DNA of 64,000 nt from Reticulitermes speratus (lineage: Eukaryota; Arthropoda; Insecta; Blattodea; Rhinotermitidae), in assembly GCA_021186555.1 (NCBI GenBank), contig JAJKFL010000006.1, positions 3,023,715-3,087,714 of the forward strand. The letters are read 5' to 3'. Made by a program: the position numbers and the translations under genes. The notes under the pieces were generated by a model that worked only from the letters and a program-made list of their open reading frames with translations, made no database searches and was not told the DNA's origin. Shown one piece after another: positions 1 through 11,627 of the stretch (position 1 is the first letter of the stretch; the number at the start of each line of letters is the position of its first letter).

Positions 1-105
1 AAGGTAAGTGGAGGACAAAGTGGGCACTGGGGCACATTTGTCTAAGAGTACTCTGTTCTCCCTGTTAGTATCATTCCACCAATGCTCAATACTCATCCAC
101 TGATG
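1..105 (+). mobile_element. SINE group D, 3' fragment cut by window edge
   Basis: The order of motifs (gaggacaaagtg, a run near gtactctgttctccc, then a ttccaccaatgctc motif) matches the body of the SINE group seen on the minus strand at 29290-29672 and 31905-32127 and on the plus strand at 12365-12565. The tRNA-like head lies left of base 1. Divergence is clear, so this is an old copy. Confidence 0.55.
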
Positions 106-364
106 TAACAATGACACCATAGTAACTAACAGTGTCGTTAAATAACCAACAAGTTAGACATGAGAAGATATTTTAAAGTAACGACTGCAGAAAACTGTTT
201 TAGGAAACGCAGTTCTTCGTCTAGTTAAAAATTACCCGCCCTAAGAAAACCGGAAATTTCATAAACGTGTTACAACAGCACGCCGTTTTTCATTATCCTG
301 AGCCAGCTGAATCCAGTCCGCAACTTGACATTCTATTTATTTAATATTTTGTCCTCTTCTCTGC

Positions 365-560
365 GGAAGTTATGACGCGTCTTCAGGCTTAAATTACAGT
401 TGCTGCCCTCTGTATTTGGAGGGCAGATGATAATAAGCAGTCGCGGTCAGCCGAAATGGGGCGGTCCTTCAGCTTGGGGGTTGGAAGGAGGGCTTAAAGC
501 TGCTGACCATAAAACAATCAGCATGTTACGCTATGTTAAACAGAGCCTTGGAATGGAATG
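365..560 (+). mobile_element. Fragment of LINE family B, probable 5' region
   Basis: The motifs atgacgcgtcttcagg, aataagcagtcgcgg and cggtccttcagcttgg recur in the same order at 54085-54260, where the rest of a family B element follows. I infer from memory of similar insect repeats that this block precedes the endonuclease region of a non-LTR retrotransposon. No coding sequence is visible here. Diverged and incomplete. Confidence 0.45.
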
Positions 561-614
561 AAAGTGTCTACAAGATAACACAGCTTTGAGCTTGATTACC
601 ACCACAGACACGCC

Positions 615-702
615 CACGGCCAGCTCACGGTCTGCTCACGGTCAGCTCACGGTCTGTTCACGGTCAGCTCACGGTCAGCTCACGGTCAGCTCACGGTCCA
701 CT
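615..702 (+). repeat. 11-bp minisatellite, 8 copies
   Basis: Eight consecutive 11-bp units of the form cacggtcagct, with c/t and a/t variants at two positions. Flanked by non-repetitive sequence; the following 100 bases contain scattered cgtgaccg-like words but no clean continuation. Confidence 0.85.
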
Positions 703-1129
703 AACAGTTAATGAAAAATTTCTTTGCCTGTATTTAAATGCACCTGTTCGTGACCGTAGCTTGCCTTAACCGTGATCGTCAGTGCCGACACTGCTATTCA
801 CAGTGAAGAATGTGTGACCGCCTCTTGACCGGAACGCGACTGTCCACATAGGTAAAGTCACCACTGTCACCACGTCTTATATACTTCTGCACTAGGTGGG
901 AAGGGAAGACCAGTTTCACGCTCAGCTCGCTTTAATCGCGGCGAGAAAACTGGCGGCAAATTATGGACAGCCCTAACGCTGTTCTGAAAATTGTATATTA
1001 CGAAATATATTCTTACATTCAACGCAATAAGAATACATTTTATAAACATAAAATGTACATTAGTAGACGAACACACTGCTTCATCATCCACAGACATAAA
1101 TAATTATGCTCGCACGCATAGCTAGACTC

Positions 1130-1680
1130 AGTGATAAAGTGTGGATATTTTATGCGCTGCCGTGAAATTACAATTTATAGATCTTGTTTAAAATAATAAA
1201 TGTGAAATTTAATTAAAATTATTCAGACTAGAACATTAGTCATTGAAACATACGAGCAAACAAATATTATACTCGTCCATAAAATAGACAGATCTGTATA
1301 TATTAAATTGATATTTATTACATATTAAAATAGGCGGATTTTAAGTACTTGAATGAAGATTCATGCTGAAATTATTGAGTTTATTGAGTCTACCTACTGA
1401 CCATTATTCAGGATATGTAGGCTGTACATTGCGTAATGCGTGACTCTTCAATACATATAAATTTACTGTGCGGGGAAAGGCAGAGTGAAGGGTTTGAGCT
1501 TGTCACAGTGCTGTTATTGAGTGCTCAATTCTTGCGGCATATGATGCTGTGTCATCGAGTGTATAGCTCTAGACGTTTCGAATGAATGTAATGCCATTAA
1601 AACGTCGGGAACACCAACTGGAAGTGTACGACATCCCTGAACAGTTGAATCTTAAAAAAAAATGCAGAGTTTTGGGTGTT
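1130..1680. other. No gene seen
   Basis: AT-rich sequence with many stops in all frames. At about 1575-1615 there is an acgtttcgaatg...aaaacgtcggg pair that weakly resembles the hairpin family core. Nothing else is supportable. Confidence 0.5.
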
Positions 1681-1682
1681 AA

Positions 1683-1730
1683 AGTATTTGGTATATATAG
1701 TAACCACTGTGTCCCATAAGGGTAAATTCC
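1683..1730 (-). repeat. Solo copy of the 114-bp satellite leader (possible)
   Basis: On the minus strand the sequence reads cacagtggttactatatata, close to the leader (cagtggttactatatg) that precedes the 114-bp arrays. No 114-bp unit follows. A short match, so it may be chance. Confidence 0.3.
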
Positions 1731-1759
1731 AGAGACGCTAATGTTATTAGACATCGTTT

Positions 1760-2950
1760 ATGTCAGCATTTCGCTGACGCAGTCCGTCCTAAGTCACGAC
1801 TAATTTCCTGAAATCCTATGAAATTCTCACACACTATTTTACTGCTACTCAAAGCAGTAACTTATGGTTTTCTTTATAATTCTCACGAAATCTCCAAAGA
1901 CAGAATAGTCCTGTCAGGTTCTCTGTTTTTGTCGGGAATAAAATATTACATTTTCTCTCTTCCATCCTTTAGAAACTTCCTGCCATATTTTGCCGAAAGA
2001 AGCGGTGTCATTTTAAATGACAAAAGAAAGGACCAAAGAAAATATAAAAAGTAGGCGGCTATTTCAGTAAAGCATCATTTTTGTATAGGAAAAAGTAAAG
2101 TTGACTGTCAGCTTGACGTGGAGAAGAAGAAGACGCTGGACGCAGACGTCCACCGGAGATAACTCACTGGATATTAAATTCAAAACTGGAAAAAAAAGGT
2201 ATGCATATACCGCGTGTCCCAGAAGTACCCATTTGTTTTCTGAAATTAAATAAATCAATAATTTAAATAGCAGGAACTGAATTTTGTATATTATTTTGCA
2301 TTATTTATATGGCTGTCAGACTTCTGAGTGTGAATATATAACAGCAAGCCATTAAGGTCTCAACTGTGAGATGAACAGAATGTAATTCCATTAATTTAAT
2401 CGACAAAACATAATCTATACGATTTCATTATTGAAATGGCTTAATCCACAAAGTCATTCAGTCACTCTTCAGCCGTATTATCGACAGTTTAAAGGTTCAT
2501 TAGACAGAATGTCACTTGGTTAATGTACAGACTGCGTGACACTTTGTAACGTACCGCCCCGATAAATCGATGATAATTTTATTTTGGAAGTGAGCAACAA
2601 AGTTGCCTAATTTACTTCCCCTTTACTCCCGAACAACGGGGTCAAAGGTCGTGTATAAACGCTTTATATACTAAGAGACAATGTTACGCTTAAGAGTGAA
2701 TCGCGTGTATCAGACAGTCTGCTGTCTGTCATCTTTCCTGCTTACACGACTCTTAGTCAAGACGTCGCGTAATGTAGGCACACCATAAGAACTCAGGCGC
2801 CTTCAATCAATTTTTTTTTTTTCGGTTCGCGAATTTAAAGTTTTAAGGTATTTCGACAGTTTGAAAATACCAAAAAGACGAAAGGCGAAGGCGAAAGTCA
2901 CACCTCGGTTTGTCTGCAGATTCTCACGGTAGGTTTAACATGCTACTTCA
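1760..2950. other. No gene seen
   Basis: AT-rich unique-looking sequence. Small ORFs at 1818-2054 and 2064-2258 show no recognisable domain and no composition difference from their surroundings. Confidence 0.5.
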
Positions 2951-2953
2951 GAT

Positions 2954-3111
2954 AATGAGAATTTTGATATCAGGCTTCTCCCCGCGATGCTGATAAAATC
3001 TGCGGTCTTCTGGGTTGTTACGCGGCGTCGTGTGGTAATTGTGGTATAACAATTACGACACGACGCCGTGTAATACCCCAGAAGACCGTAGATTTCAATG
3101 AGAATTTTGAT
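2954..3111. mobile_element. Hairpin element with 15-bp flanking direct repeats
   Basis: Arms at 2996-3042 and 3049-3095 are inverted copies (about 43 of 47 positions pair) with only a few bases between them, so the RNA or single strand would fold into one long stem. The stem carries the tcttctggg and cggcgtcgtgt words typical of the dispersed GACGTTTCG hairpin family seen elsewhere in this window. A 15-bp direct repeat, aatgagaattttgat, occurs at 2954-2968 and 3097-3111 and looks like a target-site duplication. That length is longer than common DNA transposons make and closer to what retroposition gives. Confidence 0.8.
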
Positions 3112-3363
3112 TTACGTGACGAGTATGAGTGATGGAACAAGGAACGTGAAGATGGCTGTAGCTGTCGAGTTGCACAAAGTCGTCTCTGTTCTATCCAACT
3201 GCGGTGCTGTCATGAGCGCTACGTACATGTGTAGCTGCACGGAAGAATTGCTAGGTTTGTGAGAGACTCAGCTGCTGTCAAACTGAAACTACACGAGCAC
3301 CTAGATCAGATTTTTTTCATCTTAAATAATTTGGCCTCTTGGCGTGTTCCGACTTCAATGGCT

Positions 3364-4456
3364 TCCATCCACCCATCCATCCATCCATTTATCCACCCAT
3401 CCATCCACCCACCCATCCACCCACCCATCCATCCACCCACCCATCCATCCACCCATCCATCCACCCACCCATCCATCCACCCACCCATCCATCCACCCAT
3501 CCATCCACCCATCCATCCATCCATCCACCCATCCATCCATCCACCCATCCATCTACCCATCCATCCACCCATCCATCCATTCATCCATCCACCCACACAT
3601 CCATCCATCCATCCACCCAACCATCCATCCATCCACCCACCCATCCTTCCACCCACCCATCCATCTACCCATTCATCTACCCACCCATCCATCTACCCAT
3701 CCATCTACCCATCCATCCACCCATCCATTCACCCATCCATCCATCCTTCCATACATCCATCCATCCACCCATCCATTCACCCATCCATCCATCCTTCCAT
3801 ACATCCATCCATCCACCCATCCAGCCACCCATTCATTCATCCATCTATCCACCCATCCATCCACCCATCCATCCACCCATCCATCCATCCACCCATCCAT
3901 CCACCCATCCATCCACCCATCCACCCACCCATCCATCCACCCATCCATCCACCCATCCATCCATCCATCCACCCACCCATCCATCCACCCATCCATCTAC
4001 CCATCCATCACCACTCATCCATCCATCACCCCATCATCCATCCATCCACCCACCATCCATCCATCACCACCATCCATCCACCCAACCATCCATCCATCCA
4101 CCCACCCATCCTCTCCACCACACCCATCCATCACCCATCATCATCACCCACCACCATCCATCTACCCATCCATCTACCCATCCATCCACCCATCCATTCA
4201 CCCATCCATCCATCCTTCCATACATCCATCCATCCACCCATCCATTCCACCCATCCATCCATCTACCTTCCATACATCCATCCATCCACCCATCCACCAC
4301 CCATTCCATCTCATCCATCATCCACCCATCCATCACCATCATCCATCTCATCCACAACCCATCCATCCACTACCCATCCACCCATCCATCCACCCATCCA
4401 TCCACCCATCCATCCACCCATCCATCCACCCATCCATCCATCCATCCACCCACCCA
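3364..4456 (+). repeat. (CCAT/CCAC)n minisatellite, about 1.1 kb
   Basis: Continuous tetranucleotide-based array of ccat and ccac words, mostly as 12-bp (ccatccatccac) modules, with occasional ctac, ttcc and cacc variants that increase after 4000. Because the period is compatible with codons and lacks stops, all three plus frames stay open for about 380-420 codons, reading as [12 protein letters not shown] peptides, and the minus strand reads as GWMDGWVD peptides. These are not genes. Confidence 0.95.
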
Positions 4457-4488
4457 ATTCAGCACAGCCCGCAGCTCTACACTGTAGC

Positions 4489-4615
4489 AGTGTACATGAC
4501 AGTTCATGTTCATACTAGCCATGTTTGCAGTGTACATGACAGTTCATGTTCATACTAGCCATGTTTGCAGTGTACATGACAGTTCATGTTCATACTAGCC
4601 ATGTTTGCAGTGTTC
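4489..4615 (+). repeat. 40-bp tandem repeat, 3 copies
   Basis: The word tgtacatgacagttcatgtt begins at 4491, 4531 and 4571, giving an exact 40-bp period with essentially identical units. It begins about 30 bases after the CCAT array. Confidence 0.92.
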
Positions 4616-5028
4616 AATTGTGTTATCAACGTGTACACGTGTACGTTTCATTTTGCTCTAATGTTACATTTGTGATCGATCTGCTTGTAGCCAGCTAAGC
4701 TTTGCAGCAACTCCATCCCTGTCCCTATTTTACTTTCCGTCTATCTGTTCCGCTTAATGTCCAATTCTCAGAATTACACAATAAAAGTTGAACAACTATA
4801 ATTGTGCAACATTTCAACGGGTCTTAAGTGCTTTCAATTTTAAGTTTTCTCCCATTTGCTCCGCGCATTCTCTGAAATCACTAAGCTTAGTGTTGACCTC
4901 ATGTGTACAGAAGCAGGCGACATAATTAGTGCTGTTAACTGCACACTGCTGTCAGTAGTGATCACCAATTTACACTGGATCTGATTTTGACCGCAGAACA
5001 AACCGGTTTTGGAATTAAATATACATGT
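4616..5028. other. No gene seen
   Basis: Ordinary AT-rich sequence between the 40-bp repeat and the SINE at 5029. No repeat or ORF of note. Confidence 0.5.
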
Positions 5029-5468
5029 TTTAAATTATATTGTCGACCTCGGTGGACTAGTGGTTAGCGTGCTCGCCACTGGACCCAAGGTTCGCGGGTT
5101 CGATCCCGATGGATTTTTAAGGATGATAAAAATCCGGAGCACCACTTCCTTCGGAGGGGAAGTAAAGCCGTCGGTCCCATGTCGTAGATTTACGGCATGT
5201 AAAAGAACCTTACGGGCATGAATAAAAATGTTGCGTAAGCCAAATTGCCTCCATTTCTCATCCAAGTCTCCTGACTGCCTGCCAGATGGCTCTGGCGTGC
5301 ACATCAGGATCGATAGAACACTAAGCGCGGCTAGCTGGCCGGTCACCAGCTGCCATGAATGCGCATGACTTAGTAACCTCGACAAGAGGAGGCTAGAGAA
5401 GGCCCAGGCCCATACAGGGCTGTTGAGCCAAGAATTATTATTATTATTATTATTATTTAAATTATATT
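5029..5468 (+). mobile_element. SINE group A, complete with TSD
   Basis: A tRNA-like head starts near 5042: an A-box-like ggactagtggttagcgtg and a B-box-like gggttcgatccc at 5096-5107. A unique body of about 300 bp follows, then an (ATT)n tail at about 5433-5456. A 13-bp direct repeat tttaaattatatt flanks it at 5029-5041 and 5456-5468, the signature of LINE-machinery retroposition. Small ORFs across it on either strand are incidental. It is the best preserved SINE in the window. Confidence 0.9.
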
Positions 5469-5519
5469 ATCTCGCTATATTGGTTTGTTCTTCTTTGCAT
5501 ACTTGGTCCTTGAATATAG

Positions 5520-5570
5520 GACCTATACGCTGTCCAGAAACGTCGGTAAACAACTATAAACCAACGCTAC
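5520..5570 (-). repeat. Fragment of GACGTTTCG hairpin family
   Basis: Contains ccagaaacgtcggtaa followed by caactataaaccaac, matching one arm of the family as seen at 16330-16380. The partner arm is not present. Confidence 0.45.
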
Positions 5571-5727
5571 GTAAAAACCAGAAGAGCGAAGGCGTCAACT
5601 GCACCGCTGCGGACACCTGAAATGATCCATCTGCAGTAGTTCCTCACAATCAAACTTTGTTCAAGGACAATAACAACGAAATGTACAGCAGACATCGCGA
5701 ACGTAGCCATAAAGACTTAATTCCAGA

Positions 5728-5848
5728 TACAGAGTGTTTCTTTCATCGTCGGACTGTGCACTGTAAAGCGAATGATATCGTTGCTCTACAGCCAATGACG
5801 TCGCCCGCTCAGCGGTGCTTGGTCCGACAATGAAAGAAACTCTCTGTA
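5728..5848. mobile_element. 121-bp MITE with TA target site
   Basis: Terminal inverted repeats of about 27 bp, starting CAGAGTGTTTCTTTCAT on the left and reading as its complement at the right end, each next to a TA dinucleotide. TA flanks and the CAG start are typical of Tc1/mariner-mobilised MITEs. No coding sequence. Confidence 0.85.
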
Positions 5849-7000
5849 CAAAAAGAAGTCGAACTTGAATCCACCACCCTAACCTTAGTACCAAACCTAG
5901 AAATACCGCTTTGGAAGAAAATAAACCTAGCCGATTTTGAAAATTCGACCTTATTGTACGGTTATACGACTTCAGAGCTAAGTGCAAGACAGTATCAAGG
6001 CACATCTCTAGCGAGATATAGTTCAGCCTACAGAAAGCAAAATTGCTATTGGCTCTCATGAAGGAGTTAAGCTATTTTACCGCGATGGGCAAAAAATTTC
6101 AGTGACATGGAGAGTGGAGGAAAGGGTGGGGGTTACGTTAAGAGTGAGTCTGGTACAGAATTTCCACACGCCAAAAAAAAACCACCCCTATTTCACCTCC
6201 TCCCGCCATATAATATCCAAGTTTCACCGCAGAATACGGAGGTAGGGTAAGAAATGGCTTCCGCTATCAGTGATGAGGAAAAAGTGTGCGAGCCACAGCA
6301 AACTGGAAGAGTTAATGTGATACACAGCCAGGGGTGAACAAAACAAGATTCTGGAGGACTTGCTTAATTGCTTGGGTTACTGTGTTGTTCGGACGGTGTT
6401 TAGGCTCTTCGGACATAAATTAACGCATAATATATGGGTCATTATCGGTAGATTTTAGCATACTTTCATTAACAAACAGTAAATACTAGCCTATACGGCT
6501 AGTGTGCTGTCTGTATGGCCTCATATTCAGTATTTAATAATTTGACCGATTTTTACGAAATTTGGATTGGACATCATGCTATTAGTGAAAAAAACGCCAA
6601 ATGTTTTAATTTCCTATGTTAGTAGTAGCAGCATGTATGACGAGCAAACTTTTGACGCAGGAACGATACTAAGTCGTCTTACTTAAGTGAACTGAAGTGA
6701 CGTAAAGTGACATCGTTGAGAAATTTACAGCTTTTGTTTAAGTGATACTTTGGTGAGGCAGTAATACGGCTAACGCGAGAAAACTTTCTTTAGCTTATGG
6801 TTTGGTCGCACACATAACTACAACGTAACTAAATAATTAGCTAACTCCACGCAGCGGAGTCTTTCTTGAGAAGCTGATAGTTCCTCAGTTAGGCAAAAAA
6901 TTATCTGAATTTTAAGGAAAAAGCGAGCTTATTTCCCTCTTCACAATAACTCGCCATTTGCCTCAGTCTTGAGCCAGAGAACTTAGTCTAGCATTTCCAT
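5849..7000. other. No gene seen
   Basis: Mixed sequence with no long ORF, tandem repeat or recognisable element. Purine-rich at 6095-6150. Confidence 0.45.
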
Positions 7001-7004
7001 TTTA

Positions 7005-7190
7005 TTTCTTTAAAATTTATTTTAATATTACCCTCCCATCTACTCCTAGGTCTTCCAAGTGGTTTCTTTCCTTCAGCTTCCCCCCCCCCCAAACTCTGTA
7101 TGCACCTCTCTTCTCCCCCATACATGCTACGTGCCCCACCCATACATTCTCATTGATTTGATCACTCGAATAATATTTGGTAAGGAGTAC
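7005..7190 (-). pseudogene. LINE family B ORF tail, fragment
   Basis: Minus-strand translation contains [19 protein letters not shown] and then [17 protein letters not shown], matching in order the C-terminal region of the retrotransposon ORF preserved at 19293-19531 ([20 protein letters not shown], then [15 protein letters not shown] in a shifted frame). It is truncated at both ends and has a C/G homopolymer inside. A relic, not a gene. Confidence 0.7.
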
Positions 7191-7229
7191 AATCATGAAG
7201 TTTCTCATTACACAGTTTTCTCCAGTATC

Positions 7230-7983
7230 CTGTCATTTACAAATCACATGTAAGTATTTCTCCTGTGTTAATAATTGCTGACCGCAGAGATAACCCTTCA
7301 GGTTTTATCAGATAGGTGTAATGTCAAGAGAGTATGGCTATTCGCACATAATAAACACAGAAGTACAGCAAACAGACTCAAAGTTCTACAACCCCACTTA
7401 TGCCTAATATGGCAGATGGTAACCAATTCCATTCACAAGCAACATTTCAATGTATTTCATCGTCTGTATTGTAACAAATCTCGCTGCATATTGAAAGCTG
7501 CGTCGTATTTTATACTAGCCTTTGTGGGTCATATAAACCAGCAGTATAGGTTCGGGTGTTTTATATAACGTATCCATTCATTTTGGACATCCCTGTCCCG
7601 TAAAGTCGAATTCTAAGTTCCTACCATCGCTTACAAACCGTTAAGTCGTTGGTTGGAGAAAATGACAGGGGTTAGTGGGGGTTAGAAAGACGAAATTGGG
7701 GGCGGACAGATGGATGACTGTGTAATATATATTATAGAAATGTATTGCTAATGACTTTCTAAATTACGACGAAATGTGGTGGAATTTGAGAGAGATCAGA
7801 AAGTGTCTTCACAAAGTGTAGTGAATTGACTTGGCTACATATAGCCGTTTGACAGATTCGTAATGTATCGATCTCAGTTCACTGGAATATTGTGCACAAC
7901 ACAGAGACACAAAGTGCGAATGTGCGAGATATGTGGTAACTGATTTCAAATCACTTCACGTCCGTCAGGGTTAAATTATTAGT
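7230..7983. other. No gene seen
   Basis: AT-rich, many stops. A 97-codon ORF at 7275-7568 has no recognisable domain and I do not call it. Confidence 0.45.
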
Positions 7984-8145
7984 GAAGGGCCATTTGCGGG
8001 CTCTTGTGAGTGCGGTAATGAACCTTCGGGTTACATAAAACGCGGAATTTCTTGAATAGCTGACGACCTGTTAGCTTCTGAGGAAGGATTCTGCTACATG
8101 GATTTAGTTAGTTAGTTAGTTTAGTTTAGTTAGAAGGGCCATTTG
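7984..8145 (+). mobile_element. LINE family B, severely 5'-truncated copy with TSD
   Basis: A 136-bp insert holding the end of the ORF (gtgagtgcggtaatgaacct), the 3' UTR and a tail of AGTT repeats. A 13-bp direct repeat gaagggccatttg flanks it at 7984-7996 and 8133-8145. It matches the last part of the copy at 19264-19619. Shows target-primed reverse transcription that stopped after about 130 bases. Confidence 0.9.
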
Positions 8146-8149
8146 AGAA

Positions 8150-8505
8150 TTAAACAGAAAATGTATGTGATGGTTGTGGCGACGCGTGGTAAGGCGGAAA
8201 GTTTACAGAAGTGTCGAAGCAACTTCTTGCTTTTATATTCAGCGTCGGATATACGAATATGAAGACACTAGACGGGGTCATATCAAGAAAAACGGCATTC
8301 TTCCTACTCATGACAGTGACAGCATTCAGTTTATCTTCATCTGTTTCCTTCTGTTCTCCTTTATTTATTTCCATCTTCATCCATCCCATCATTATTCCTT
8401 TCCCCCTTCTTTCCTCTCTCTTCTTTCCCTTAAAACAGTTTAGTAAACCTCGCTCAATACATTCCGTTATAATGAATATTTGAGGTTCTTTTGACCCTCA
8501 TTATG
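8150..8505. other. No gene seen
   Basis: Overlapping 80-90 codon ORFs on both strands at 8150-8483 run through a pyrimidine-rich tract (about 8330-8440); no domain is recognisable. Confidence 0.45.
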
Positions 8506-8511
8506 GAGGTT

Positions 8512-8600
8512 ACTATCTTCCGATATATGACGTCGTGAAGTCTGTAACGTGCAACGACGTTTCGGGCAAAACCTGCTGCCTCCATCGTTACGATAGTTCT
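8512..8600 (+). repeat. GACGTTTCG hairpin family, partial
   Basis: Reads tatgacgtcgtgaagtctg, then aacgacgtttcgggcaa, then cctgctgcctccatcg, in the same order as the copies at 10690, 31095 and 62095. Confidence 0.6.
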
Positions 8601-8639
8601 ACACCGTCCAAATTATTCCTGGGGAAGGGGCCCATGACC

Positions 8640-9440
8640 ATAATTAAATGGGGGCTAGATAGACCCCAGACAATAAGACAATACCTAAAATCAGAAATCA
8701 GTGCTCAATTGTAAGCAATTGAGCACTGATCCACTGCCATCTGTGCGGGTCGTAGTCATTATTTTGACTCAGATGAGAATGAGGAAAACCATGAAATACT
8801 TCTGCCCGGGTGACCAGAATACGTATGGAAAACTGAACACGGAACCTCCATAATACGAAGAATGTGGCACTGTCCAGAGATGATAATTGGTTCTGTACCT
8901 CCCCCCCCCCCAAAAAAAAATTCTCTCTGAAATGAATGAAGATTCAAATTGGAACTCATATACCTCAAAATATTTTTAGAAAATGTGTTTTAGGTTCCGG
9001 TTTATTTATTTAAAAGGCACTTTACTTACGGTGGCGAATTCAGTCAGAATATGAGCTGTGATTCGATTTTTATAGCAATTTACATTTTGATTACGTCATT
9101 GACTGCCAGTACAGTAGATGCGGGATGATTAGTTGCGAATAATAACAAAAGAGCCCCCCGCCTTTAATAATGAATTCGACTCTTTTTCGGGTGTTTAAAT
9201 ATTTGCGGGCTTAAATTGTATTCCGAGCAGCCTCATATGGATGACCAGTTTAACAATTTTGTCTGCAGGTCACAACTTTCTCATTGCTTATTAATTCGCT
9301 ATACATTAAACATTATCGGTCTAACAAAAGTTTCACTGGCCCTCCATGACGTAATGCATTTGTCTACTAAGTGTCTGCTACATACTGTGTTTGTATATTA
9401 ACCATCTACGTCGCAGTGTTTCGTTTATTGACAATACTTT
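8640..9440. other. No gene seen
   Basis: Contains a short palindrome around 8701-8728 (agtgctcaattg...caattgagcact) and a C/A homopolymer at 8900-8920. No coding region. Confidence 0.5.
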
Positions 9441-9448
9441 TTCTCATA

Positions 9449-9529
9449 TACAGGTATACACAAAAGAATGGTGCGGTTTCCATACTAAATACATAGTAAA
9501 CCGCACCATTCTTTTGTGTATATCCTGTA
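9449..9529. mobile_element. Minimal mariner-family MITE, 81 bp
   Basis: Two inverted repeats of about 31 bp, with core acacaaaagaatggtgcgg, separated by about 16 bp and flanked by TA. Same termini as the elements at 17766, 23756 and 26946, with two substitutions near the ends (caggta... and tatcctg). Contains no transposase sequence. Confidence 0.9.
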
Positions 9530-9866
9530 TTTAAGAAAATGTATTTTGTAGCAAGAACTTTGTACTTTTAGTCCATATATCGTTTTGCAAAAAAATATGT
9601 TTGGAGAATGTAGACACATCTGTGTAGAATGTAGACACATTCTGTGTAGAATGTTATGTCAGTCTGCAGGGATAAAGGCGCCGTAAGCTGGATGGCCGGA
9701 AGCTCTAGTTTCTGTTCCATGCAGAAGCAGCCACAGGGAAACTGCTGTCGGCTTACAGGTACTAATGTCTCTTTTCTCGGGACTATGGCGGCCGAAGCGT
9801 GAAGCTGACACCACCACCCCCATCTAGTACCAAAATTACGAATGCTCATTTCATATATCTTCATTG
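9530..9866. other. No gene seen
   Basis: A short duplication of gtagacacatctgtgtagaat at about 9610-9650. The 98-codon minus ORF at 9568-9864 shows no domain. Confidence 0.45.
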
Positions 9867-9867
9867 C

Positions 9868-10172
9868 ATGATAAGGTAAAGCAATCCCATTACAGGCCTG
9901 ACAGGCCCTTAGGGTTCCAGTAGGTTGAGCTCACAGATTTTAGACAATCGGCACATGAAGGTGGTAAGGTTGTCAGCCCTAAAGCATCGGCCGCCTTTAC
10001 CTCCCATGAAATGCTCCTGGTACTTATTTCTGTTAGAGGCTGAGTCGACCCCAGGGCCATAGTGCGACCGAAAGGATTATGTCAATGAAAAATCCCAATT
10101 ACACCATCGGGAATCGAACCCGCGACCTTCTGGCTTGTAGCGCAGTGCCTTAACCAACTGCGCCAATCGTCT
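9868..10172 (-). mobile_element. SINE group B, near full length
   Basis: On the minus strand a tRNA-like head (ggcgcagttggttaaggc, then gggttcgattcccg) starts near 10170. A body with the words tcgaccc, ggcggccgatg and ctgacaacctta follows, ending at tgtaatgggattgcttt near 9880. The same order is found on the plus strand at 58658-58965. The tRNA-like head resembles a tRNA gene, but the downstream body and second copy show it is a SINE. Confidence 0.85.
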
Positions 10173-10189
10173 TATGTACTGTTGTAAAA

Positions 10190-10680
10190 TAAAATGTTGA
10201 ATTAATAATGGATAAGAAACGCAAGGTAACTTAACTAAAAATGACGCTATTGTTTATGTGTCTAAGGAATGTAGGATTGAAACAGGTTGAATGCTGTAAG
10301 ATATACCAGAAAGTAATATTTTACTGGCACACAAATCATTGCACTTTCTTTAACTTCACGTCAAACTGTGCAGAGCCACTCGACATGGTAAACAGCCCCT
10401 ATGATCCACGCTCTTATTTGCATATCAAGCATCACATAATTAGCCCATCTCTTCCTCGGTCTAACAAGTGACATTTCTCACAATATTAATTGTACTAAAA
10501 TTCTGTACATAGCCTATTTCTTGTCTCCCCATTCTAGCTACATAGCCAGACCATCATAACCTCCTACATTTCACTGTGCTATCAACAAGTGACCTGTATA
10601 AATCACACATTTCCCCTTACGTAATATCCATCCTAATCAGCCATAAGCATGGTTTTACAAAACACAGACCAATAAAACAG
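10190..10680. other. No gene seen
   Basis: AT-rich, with no repeat or ORF that I can support. Confidence 0.45.
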
Positions 10681-10689
10681 ACACTAAGA

Positions 10690-10775
10690 TAATGACGTTC
10701 GGGACGTGACGCCGTGACATTTGCTAAGTAGTTATTAACATCTCGGAGCAACCTGCTGCCTCCATCTTCAGTGTA
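10690..10775 (+). repeat. GACGTTTCG hairpin family, partial
   Basis: Contains gtgacgccgtgac, then tctcggagcaacctgctgcc and tccatcttcag, in the family order. The central core is degraded (acatctcgg in place of acgtttcgg). Confidence 0.55.
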
Positions 10776-10905
10776 TAAGTAACTTGGTAACTGTACACAA
10801 AGGCACACTGTTTCACATCCCGGGAACACCCTGATCTTAATACACATCGCTGTAAGGCAAATATTAAACGCAAGATTATAGGCTTTCACAGAGACAAATA
10901 TGAAG

Positions 10906-10972
10906 ACTTATCATCTGGGAAGTGACACCGTGTAGTCTGGTAAATATTTACAGACGTTTCGTCAGAATATGA
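10906..10972 (+). repeat. GACGTTTCG hairpin family, partial
   Basis: Reads catctgggaagtgacaccgt, then a tttggtaaat-like stretch and cagacgtttcgtcag. The left half-element only. Confidence 0.6.
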
Positions 10973-10974
10973 AG

Positions 10975-11625
10975 GCAAAAAATAACAGCAAGACGTTGGT
11001 GAATCTGTATCAGCCCATACGGCGTCATATCTAAGAAAGAAATAGCCTTAAAACTTTAATTCGCCACATGATGCAGCTTATTAGTACTTCAGTATTATCG
11101 CAGTGAATTATAGCTTATGTCTGTTAACATGAAGTGATATGATAATTATATTGACGTTTCGCTTGCACCGTGACGTTTTGCATTACTGATGGGACCAGCG
11201 GTGTTAGAGGTGAGATTCTAGGACACTGCCACGGTGACAAATGTGACGTCACGTCACCACAAATCACGTGACACAGCACTGTTGCTGCTGTGCGTGTACA
11301 CAATATGTGTCTATGCTTTACATATATATATATGCCATTTGTTACGCGTGCATGTGTGTGTTGAAATATCTCAGCGGGACACGTAATGGCTGACGTGTTT
11401 ATATCAGCGCCGTCAATTTCGTGGCCACATTTATTTACAAGACCAATTTTAATGTAGAGGAATAATAAAGCAGCAGCCATGGCGGAACTGTCAGCTGGAG
11501 CACATACAAATTATTACGGCGCTGGACAATCGATCGCCGAAACTGATTGTTCACTTAAATTAATAGTAGAATTTGAAGTAATTCCACTAGTCTATGCTCC
11601 ATACAATTGTCTCCACGGTTCTCTT
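10975..11625. other. No gene seen
   Basis: Unique-looking sequence with a short (TA)n tract near 11322. The 118-codon minus ORF at 11124-11480 has no recognisable domain. Confidence 0.45.
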
Positions 11626-11627
11626 TA

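Noticed and set aside
3259..4558. Three overlapping ORFs of about 380-420 codons rich in His, Pro, Ser and Ile
   Set aside because: All three frames of the same strand are open through the CCAT/CCAC minisatellite, so openness carries no coding information.
8698..8730. Short palindrome as a regulatory operator
   Set aside because: A single 12-bp inverted pair in AT-rich DNA is expected by chance, and there is no neighbouring gene.
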